A stretch of DNA of 64,000 nt from Siphlonurus alternatus (lineage: Eukaryota > Arthropoda > Insecta > Ephemeroptera > Siphlonuridae), in assembly GCA_949825025.1 (NCBI GenBank), contig OX463778.1, forward strand, positions 26,283,551-26,347,550, written 5' to 3'. The translations under genes were made by a program, and so were the position numbers. The notes under the pieces are model-generated. The model was not told the origin of the DNA and made no database searches. It saw nothing but the letters and a program-made list of their open reading frames with translations. This document shows, piece by piece, positions 55,961-64,000 of the stretch; the stretch's first letter is position 1; each line of letters starts with the position of its first letter.

Positions 55961-56734
55961 TCAAGCAGGAGCAGTGCCATGGCAAGCAAAGACTTCCTCT
56001 TCCTCCGCTGTTGGGCTATCTGGCCTGGGCTGAGAGTCATCTACCGTCAAGGTCACTGCTCGCCCCTCAACCCTGCAACACCAACAAACTCTCAGCCCTG
56101 TCCTATATGCATCCTGCGGGTGTCTTCACCATAATACACACCTCAGATGGGGAAAGTTCTGCCGCCACTGCTCACACTCCAAGCCGAGGTCACCTACAGC
56201 TCGCACGTCCGAGTAGAGAGCCTCCGAGAGCCTGCCCAACAGCAGCAGTCCACGCCGTGAGCCTTCGCCTTCCTGTTGAATGCATTCACTAGTTAGGAAT
56301 TAAATATGCTACATAACGATGCAGCCTTTCAAGCCTTATTAATTAGTTTAAGTCTGTCCGTGTGGAGTAATTCACATGTAAATTTACATGAGCTTAAGCT
56401 TTCAATGCAAAATCAAACCAAAACACGTTAAAAACTATTTAAATGCCATATCTACAACACTTCCATTCCGTTGATATATTTCCGGCCATAAACCAACGCT
56501 TGAAAGACTTTATAATAATAATATGATAAAGTTACTAATGCCAATTAATTAAGTTAATTGCATGTAGATCGATATATAGGGAATTTTACAAGAGTGACCC
56601 AAATATTTCTGTTATGAAATTGTATTATCTGTAAGTATACCTCTGCCCAGGAGGATGCTTCTGAGACTGCAGAGCTGCATCGATCGGAGTCAAAGAACAT
56701 CTCCTGCTCTTCCTCAGGCGCAGAGGAGTGAGAC
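55961..56734 (-). CDS. Last three coding exons of an unrecognised gene (partial, 110 codons)
   Basis: Minus-strand exons, in order: 56734-56641, 56272-56142, 56072-55961. Acceptors TTTTAG, CAACAG and TTGCAG and donors GTATAC and GTGTGT join open frames with agreeing phases. The first exon opens with one base completing a codon, so at least one upstream exon is missing from this model. The protein piece begins SHSSAPEEEQEMFFDSDRC, continues with a Leu-rich helical segment (GLLLLGRLSEALYSDV, CEQWRQNFPHL) and ends in an acidic tail EEEEVFACHGTAPA. GC content is raised, as in the other exons here. I do not recognise the family. FFD after an acidic run loosely resembles a FFAT (VAP-binding) motif, but position 1 is Met instead of Glu. 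CTU2 exon phases rule out these being alternative CTU2 exons spliced from 62673. Confidence 0.6.
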
Positions 56735-58963
56735 CTAAAATGTAATGATGTTAAAATGGTTGGGAATTAGGCTGTTTACTTAAACAGCTGGGGCATTAAA
56801 TATTGATACCACAAGCAGCGAGGCTTCAGTTAATTTTATTGATTAAAATAATCAATATCTTATTTTATTAATTACAAATCAACGACAATGCACAACATAT
56901 ATGTTATATATTATACAATCATGATATAGAACTACATTGGTATACAATGAGCTAGGTGTGTATCTGATATATAGTATATGCATATATATGATGAATGATT
57001 TTAACAGCTGCATGCACTGTACTGTATATAATAAGCATATAACCTTATTGTAGCAATTAAAACATGCAATTTTTCATGCATGGTGTTCTAGTACATGATT
57101 TTCATACTTACATAGATTGAAAGTTAGCCATGAAAGCTCAATTGTTAGTTAACCTGGTTAACGGTTAACCTCTTTACTTTTAACTCTTTCTATAAGATAA
57201 ACGAAAAAGAGGTGATGTTTGTTTGAAAGTTCCTTTGCAGTATTTGCACCCAATATGTGTTTGTTGTCCAGCTAGTTGCCTTGGTTACGCCCCCTAGCAG
57301 CGTTGCCACATACTCTTTACTTACTGTCCTAATTGTATGGAAATAAATGAAATCGTGAAAATGGCAACATTGCGAATCAGGCGGTAAATTTACAAATATA
57401 TGTAACATTTACACCTTTTTTAAATATATAAATAATAAGATTTTTGCTATAAGTTAAGTGCACCAACAATATTATTACTTTTGAAAATTTATTTGATACA
57501 ACTGATAGAAGATATAAATGATAAATATATAATTACTAATTTTATTGCTAATTAATTATACAATATGTATAATTAATATAATTATTATGCTAATTTTGTA
57601 TGCATAATGATATAAAATTTTATGGAATAATTAAACTTCAAAAATATTGTATACTTCTAAAACAGGTATTTTTTTAATGAAGTAAAACATTATATTTAAC
57701 AGATATACGCGACAAAATTTAAGCCTTTTCCGCAATGTTATAAATAAAATAACCGGTTGGAAATACCTTTATAAAAAGGTTTCTCATCATCCTTTTTTAT
57801 TGTATTATAATAATTTTCAAACATATTAATAAAAGCACACATACTACCTATATGGTGTAGCATTCCAGAAAACGGACACTTTGTGTTTGTCGCGGATCTA
57901 TTGATACGCTAAAAATATACATTAAATTAAACGGGCATTTGCCATGTGCAACGAATTCCAAAAAAATGATATTTTTATATTACAATTTACATATAATGCA
58001 TGAAATTTGATATATATAACGGTAACTATAACGGTATATATTTAATTTGTGTGACCTAGCTTGAGCTTGGAAAGACTCTCCTGCAAACATGCCTAATATA
58101 TAGGCATAATATATAATAGGCCTAATATCTCTCTCATTGAACTATTTAAGTTCCTATTATGGAACAATTAATGCAGGAGTGCTAGGGCAGCAGCTAGGAT
58201 ATATGAAAGGTACTGATGGTGGATTTAAATTTGTCCAAATTTGCATTAAATTTAATTTACACAGGCCTTATGGGTGGTTATGTGTGATATCATAAAAGAC
58301 ATTTGGCATCAAAGTACGAGTGATAAGAAGAGACAAACCGACTGACCTTCACTCCACAAATTCACTACACATTGTTACTGATATGATGTTAAAAGCAAGA
58401 CAAATATTAGTACCCCGTCGGTACATACATCGTGGTTCTTTATATAATTAATTAAAAATAATATTCATAATATAGTATAGTATTTAATAGTCAAAGAGTC
58501 AAATTATATAAATTTTATATAAAACTACATTTCAATGTAATCCAAAATTAAAGTTTTAACCATGCAGTAAATTCTTGATTCTTATTTGATTCTGTATATT
58601 AAAACAGTCCAATTATGTAAATATCATGCAGTTTTGAAATGTTTGGCAATTAAAATAATTCCTCTACCCTCATTTTCATTTCATGGATTTAACATGGGCC
58701 TGCATTTATGAACTTTCTCAACCCTTTTAATTTAAATTTTGATCTGTACCCATGTATCCTTCTGTAGAGGCTATATTCTACGAAATGGAAAAGAGGCATA
58801 GTTTTACAATTAATTACCTAACTTTGTATGGGTGAGCCATTTTAGGATCTGTAGTCTGAAAGATTAGTAGTATAACACAACACGAAGGTGTTACCAAGCA
58901 ATCCCAAACATGCTGTCTCTTTTTTGATAAAATTTCTCTGTCAAAGCTTGAAGACAACAAGCT
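56735..58963. other. Region between the unrecognised gene and CTU2
   Basis: About 2.2 kb, AT-rich. It should contain upstream exons of the minus-strand gene at 55961-56734 or its promoter, but I could not identify any. A GC-richer patch at about 57240-57390 has inverse words GTTGCCACAT / ATGGCAACAT and may be an old insertion. It also contains whatever 3' UTR CTU2 has. Confidence 0.4.
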
Positions 58964-61900
58964 TTACTCAAGCAAAAATTCTTGAATTTGAGCCTTCATG
59001 TGTCCGAGAGAAGCTTGACGGGAGGCTTCGGCCAGAACGCTGGCAGGGAGATGAGAGACTGAGTCCTGAAACATTCATCAAAAAATTACATAAATTAAAA
59101 GTATTGAAACTGAAAGTTTAAATCTGACATGGCTTTTATTGCTAATATATTGAAAGAACTACTTATGTATAAATTTTATTCTATGTTTAATATTTGTGCG
59201 TCTTTCATAGCATTTTACTGTATAGTGTACCTTGTCGGACAAGTAATCAATATTAATATCTTTTGTGCTCTTCATTTGCAAGCCTTTGTGATAATTTGAT
59301 TTAGTTGGAGCATCTACACCTTTCTTGTATCAAAATTCAGCTGTATTAAAATGACAAAAGACTATACTGTAAGTACGTGGAATGATCCAACAGATTTGAT
59401 ACAACAAACAGATATAAGAACCAGCTAAAACAGCAGGTAATTCTTATCTGGGTTAATAAATAAAATAATTCATTCATTCATAACATGATGCCATATCCCT
59501 TGTGGGGTAAGCCAGTAGTGTTATAAATAAAATAATAAGTTAAATAAATTGAAAATAGTAATTAATATATTTATGCTTATATAATAGCCAACACGTGGGC
59601 ATAAGAAAAGAAGAAGAAAGAAAAGAAGATATTTATGCTGACAAATTTTATCTTCTTATTAACTGAGGTGGGTTACTTTCAAACTAGAAAATGTTTGTAC
59701 TAGTGCTGTCGAAATTTTTCGGATTTTCGGATTCCGGATTTCTAAAGCTCCGGAATCCGCTTTTTTAGGAGATCCGAAATCCGAAAAGCGGATATCGGAT
59801 TCATAGCAGATATCGGATTTTATCAGACATCGGATTCAAAGCGGATTTCGGATTTTATCGGATATCGGATTCAAAGCGGATATCGGATTTTATCGGATAT
59901 CAGATCCAAAGCGGATTTCGGATTTTATCGGATATCGGATCCAAAGCGGATTTCGGATTTTATCGGATATTGGATTCAAAGCGGATTTCGGATTCGATCG
60001 GATATCGGATTTGTAAAAACTTGTAAAAAAACAAATACATGTATTTTGACTAAAAAAATAAAAATATATTTTGCTGTGTTACGTAAACTAAACTCAGTAA
60101 AACTGTAAACACTATATAGCTGTTTGTAACTAAATACTGAATAATATAGTTAAATAGTCTTAATAAAATTTTAATACACTGCTATTACGCTAATTACGCT
60201 ATTACTGCTAACATAGAAAATCTGTAATAAATACGTATATACTAAATAGTGTAAATAGAATAGATATACTATATTAAATATCGATTTTTGCTGATGAATT
60301 AACCTTTCAACCTTATGTCCCATATATATTATTATAATTATGTATAATTGCAGTACATTGTATAATTAATGTATAAATTGAATTGTAATGTATATGATCA
60401 TATATTATATCTATAAGTATCTAGATCTACAGGCTATATACAAGGTGGGTAAAGGTAGAAGGTGGAATTACTTCAAGTTTTTGTAGACTGCATACTTCGG
60501 AAAACTTCGAGCCGGGCGCAGGATCGTTTATATAGCTCCGCCAGTGTCACTGGGCGCTGCAAGTGCTATAGTCAAATTTACTTTTGAATCCCTCCGGAAG
60601 TAAAAGGTTTCTGATCTTCCTATTGTTAGTTCAGTGCACAATTTCCCACACAGATAAATACTTTTAATTCAAACCAAACCGTCAAAGTTTCAAAACTGAA
60701 ATCACTGACAAAAGAGCAGCAAATTTCCTATTTCTGGCTACTTCCGGAAGGAATGCCAAATTAATTTGACTGTAGTGATTCCCACCACAAAGAGGCATCC
60801 CCTCCCACGTGTGCGCGCGCACTTCCAGTAACCACTCGCTTCGCATGACTCCCTCCCCTTACACCCTTAAACTCCTACCCCTGGCAGATGTTCCCCTCTC
60901 GCGCCCAACGACATCACGCTACTATAAATTCAAGTTCCTCTACCTGCCAAGTAATTCCACCTTCTAACTTTACCCACCTTGGCTATATACACCTTCACTA
61001 TAACTATAGTATCTGTATCTACTATATATAAATTAATATATGATATATTATATGATATAAAAATATATACTATATATTATATAAGCATATAATATATATA
61101 TTTAAATTTAAAATATGCGATTATAATATGCGAATGAATATACGAGCGGTCATTACATTCAGGCGCGCGGTGGGCGATGAGGGCGATCACCCCCCCCCCC
61201 CAAAAGTTCCCAAAATATGCATTCAATGTGTTACCACCCCCCACCATCCTCGCACTCAAAATTTTAACATTGCGGAATAGGGCAATGCGAGCTGGATCCG
61301 CCCCTGTCGCCCCTGATTATATTTAGAAATTAGATTATTTAGATTTTAAGCTATTTAATAGTTTATTAATTTATAACATTTCATTTACGAATTTATATAG
61401 CCATTTACTAAAGAAATGTATAATTTTTATTTATTTTAATATTTGTAATGCGAATTTGATCCCGAGCTATAATATATTGGAGGATTTTCGTTGGCTATTT
61501 CTTAGCTCACATCAGGTTGCTGCTAGTGGAATTTGTTTGCTTTATAGCTGCTATAGTGCTTACCAACCTCGTAATATCATCATGTGTTTATTAGGGTTCA
61601 AAACTCTCTATTATTTTTGTCATGAAATTTGCAATCAAATTTGTAACATAAAACATGAAAACTAAACAAACGTCGTGCAGTTTAAAGCACTTTAAACATC
61701 CTTTATTTTATGGTCCTTTACTTTAATTTTCAATATTTTGTAAACAAATTAAAAAGCACCAATATTTAAAAATTGTTAAAATTTTAAAAACGTACCGTAT
61801 TCCTGCATCATTTCGTCCGCTACATTCGACAATTTTACTATTCGATGTCTACATCAAGCACGTGCAGTGATTCTGCGGGATTCGGTCTTGCATTTTTTTG

Positions 61901-63029
61901 CAAGCTAGTCTGTTGAAATTTTAATAGAGTTGAGTTTAAAATTATACATGTTTCGTTATTATTCAAGTTATTTAAATATTAATGAATAAAAACTGTATTC
62001 CGATTGAATCCGATATCCGATTTGAATCCGAAATCCGTTTTGAATCTAAAATCCGCTTCAAATTCAGAATCCAAAATCCGATTCAAATTCGGAATCCGAT
62101 TCAAATTCGTAATCCGATTCGAATTCGGAATCCGAAATCCGATTCAAATTCGGAATCCATTTCAAATTTGGAATCCAAAATCCGATTTGAATCCGATATC
62201 CGTTCGCAAAGATCGGATTTTGAATCCGCTTTCTAATAGGAATCCGGAAAACGGATTTTCGGATTTCGGATTTTTTAAAATCCGGAATTCGGATCTCAAA
62301 AAAAGCGGATTTCAACAGCACTAGTTTGTACACAATTTTATTTGTCTACAAAATTACATGCATTCAAAATGGAATCAATTTACAGCACTACAAATTATTA
62401 GATTGTTGTATTATTTAGATAAAAGAAAAATGTAGCAGCTGAGCACTAGAATATTACAAATATATACATAAAAAAAAGTCAGCAACTTGTATTTTCTTGT
62501 TCCTAAGATGTGAATTATTTTTAGATTTTTCTTAACTCTTAACAAAAAAACCTGTGAGTTGTGTGGTACCTTTTTGTGATTAATGCCTGAGTATAAGCAA
62601 AGAATACAATGCCTTCATAATAAACCTCCAGTTAACTCTTATCAATTTTACAAAACAATACCTGTGACTTACCATACTACTAGCCAGCAGTCTACAGGAA
62701 TAGCAGAGCACTGCAAGGACATTTTGTGTCCCCACCTGGCAGTTATCTTGTTTAGGAGTCTGGCACAGACAAGCAGAAGGTGGAGGAGTCTCACAGAGAC
62801 CGGCAGGAGGAGCGGAGGAGAGGGACCGAGAGAACTGCGTGGCCTCCATGGCACTGCAAGCCCTCGGGTCTGTGTCCCTGGGAGCCTGGCACAGCGCACA
62901 GCTTTCGCCAGGCTGAACCTCCAGCTTGTCACCAGTGCGGTAAACGGTGGGCACTGTGGAGGGGAAGTCTCGTTGCAGTGTCATCACAAAGTCCTCAGCA
63001 AGGCGATGTATGCTGTCATCGGGTTGTGT
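58964..63029 (-). CDS. CTU2: CTU2/NCS2 cytoplasmic tRNA 2-thiolation protein, last two exons (partial)
   Basis: Minus-strand exons: 63029-62673 (119 codons, phase 0 on both sides, acceptor TTTGCAG, donor GTAAGT) and 59065-58964 (34 codons including TAA, acceptor TTTCAG). CTU2 pairs with CTU1 to add sulfur, delivered by URM1, to the wobble uridine of Lys, Glu and Gln tRNAs in the cytosol. Family features: DSIHRLAEDFV, FPSTVPTVYRTGDKL, two cysteine pairs (CALC and CYSC, probably structural metal ligands), and the closing helix LPASVLAEASRQ...QIQEFLLE. The N-terminal PP-loop-like part lies beyond the window. The 3.6-kb intron between these exons contains the 2.6-kb hAT-like element at 59701-62323. 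Confidence 0.9.
59693..62331. mobile_element. hAT-like 2.6-kb element with CGGATT subterminal arrays and perfect 8-bp TSD (CTU2 last intron)
   Basis: The element proper is 59701-62323. Ends TAGTGCTGTCGAAAT and the complement of TAGTGCTGTTGAAAT are flanked by an exact 8-bp direct repeat GTTTGTAC (59693-59700 and 62324-62331), the duplication length of hAT elements. Inside each end is a 250-350 bp array of short CGGATT/ATCCGA words: 59720-60010 has about six units of GGATTTTATCGGATATCGG-type, and 61995-62310 has GAATCCGAAATCCG-type units. The middle is AT-rich without a transposase and is interrupted by a younger element (60441-60981). Confidence 0.9.
60433..60989. mobile_element. Nested 541-bp hAT-like MITE with perfect 8-bp TSD
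   Basis: The element proper is 60441-60981. Termini CAAGGTGGGTAAAGGTAGAA and its complement (one mismatch in the ~33-bp repeat) are flanked by an exact GCTATATA on both sides (60433-60440 and 60982-60989). It lies wholly inside the 2.6-kb element at 59701-62323, so it inserted later. The interior is less AT-rich than its host (CTTCCGGAAG-type words, CCCTCCC stretches). No ORF is present. Confidence 0.9.
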
Positions 63030-63966
63030 CTGCAAACATCACCACCATTGTTTTAGCAAGTCAGATCCAAAAGTTCAAATTTGCAATTCTGCTGTGCAAG
63101 CCTGATCTAAATATGTAGTCTAAAACAATAAAAAAAATATATAAAACTTTGAGATCATAAGGAAAATGCAGTACACCTTATCAGAAAGTGCAAAGAGCTG
63201 GTTTTGAAGCTGAAAGACTTATAACTATATTTCCTAAGACTAAATACTGTAACTTCAAAACACCAAATCACCTTTTATCCTTTAAAGGAGGAGAACAGCT
63301 CCGGTCAAACACAAAATTTTAAATTCGTCTTTCTTTTTTAAAACTAGAATATTGTAAAAATAAACATTAAGGTATGATACGTAAACTGACAATGAAAATA
63401 GGAAGGGAGGGGGGTAGCAAAACATTGCTTAGGTTCAAATGATCAATTGTTGTACATTTTTCTTTGAAGATAAAGTTACTAAAATACATATAAATTAAAA
63501 ATTAAACATGAAGTACTGTAGTTTACCTTTTAAAATTAATATTTTACCTCCGATATTTTATCATTTTTGAAAGTTACCGGTATTTGTTTTTCCTTAAAAT
63601 TACAATAAATTGCTAGTATTTTTTAAATCATTCACATGACGGTGTTTAATACGCATCCGTTGATGACTCCTCATAAGAATAACATTATCCGTCGTCAACG
63701 AATCCGTTTTAAACAGTGCCATGTAAACGTAGTGATTGAAAGCTGACTTTTCATCCACAACAGGGACCAGTAAACTTAATTATTATTAGCCTTTTATTAA
63801 ACACAAAAAGAGTACATATAGAATAAAATTAATATAAACTATAAACATAGACATGGTTACAATAGTAGGAAAGTAGAATAGATAAAGAGCAATACAGAAA
63901 TAATGAAGGTAAACGACATAATCAGTGGAATAAAGATATAGATATTAAATTTTTCCGCAAGCTTAC
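63030..63966. other. Intron upstream of the CTU2 penultimate exon
   Basis: AT-rich sequence without a gene. At 63282-63305, TTAA is followed by AGGAGGAGAACAGCTCCGG, resembling the terminus of the TTAA foldback at 31385 (AGGAGGGGAACCGCTTC); no opposite arm is seen, so this may be a solo or decayed end. Confidence 0.4.
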
Positions 63967-64000
63967 TTGAGTGAGGAGAGACGGGAGAGAGGACGGATGC
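63967..64000 (-). CDS. Possible further CTU2 exon, cut by the window edge
   Basis: A minus-strand donor CAA|GTAAGC sits at 63966/63967 and the 34 bases before it are open in the frame required by the next CTU2 exon (phase 0), reading HPSSLPSLLTQ. The position fits the segment before SIHRL in CTU2, but the sequence is too short to confirm. Confidence 0.45.

Noticed and set aside
57240..57390. GC-richer patch with GTTGCCACAT, similar to words near 16076 and 39133
   Set aside because: Short shared words only; no element ends or consistent length, and no coding frame.
62580..62672. Extension of the CTU2 exon past its donor into a hydrophobic end
   Set aside because: GTAAGT at 62672-62667 is a clean donor and the family C-terminus is found in the downstream exon 59065-58964; the extension is intron.
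62583..63118. Plus-strand open frames of 112-157 codons at the CTU2 exon
   Set aside because: They are antisense shadows of the minus-strand CTU2 exon at 62673-63029, which matches a known family.

Overview
This window looks like nuclear DNA from an intron-rich invertebrate animal. Introns and intergenic DNA are very AT-rich, while exons are GC-richer and bounded by clean GT/GC...AG splice sites. The encoded proteins match animal families: ABCB7, GDPD1/GDE4, ATG2 and CTU2. I cannot name the phylum from sequence alone. Gene models were built by hand from splice consensus, phase agreement and remembered family alignments; no database search was run.

Layout. (1) 206-9233 (+): complete 13-exon ABCB7/ATM1-type mitochondrial half-transporter (736 aa). 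(2) 12804-17461 (+): complete 7-exon GDPD1/GDE4-like phosphodiesterase (318 aa), with a GC-rich promoter just upstream. (3) 22478-52952 (+): complete 36-exon ATG2 lipid-transfer/autophagy gene (2029 aa). Intron 1 is GC-AG, and the LC3/GABARAP- and WIPI-binding motifs are recognisable. The last part of its coding sequence is tandemly duplicated just after the stop codon. (4) 55961-56734 (-): the last three coding exons of a gene I do not recognise, convergent with ATG2. (5) 58964-63029 (-), perhaps continuing past the window edge: the 3' exons of CTU2/NCS2 (tRNA 2-thiolation). (6) Intron 26 of ATG2 (7.8 kb) holds a separate single-exon ORF with a predicted signal peptide and coiled coil.

The accessory content is a dense set of DNA-transposon-like and foldback elements, almost all in introns and none inside a coding exon. 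They include a 644-bp element and a 2.6-kb element with perfect 8-bp target-site duplications (TSDs) and GGAT-rich subterminal arrays. The second of these carries a nested 541-bp element with its own perfect 8-bp duplication. There is also a family of near-complete hairpins flanked by TTAA (including two copies of one family), a pogo-like MITE at TA, and several short hairpins. The most striking is a roughly 2.25-kb giant foldback in ATG2 intron 26. Its arms are head-to-tail arrays of a ~131-bp repeat, about seven copies in one direction and six in the other, around a palindromic centre.

The host genes are mostly housekeeping (mitochondrial iron-sulfur export, lysophospholipid metabolism, autophagy, tRNA modification) and show no sign of acting as one system. 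The candidates for something undescribed are the foldback and subterminal-array elements and the intronic ORF.
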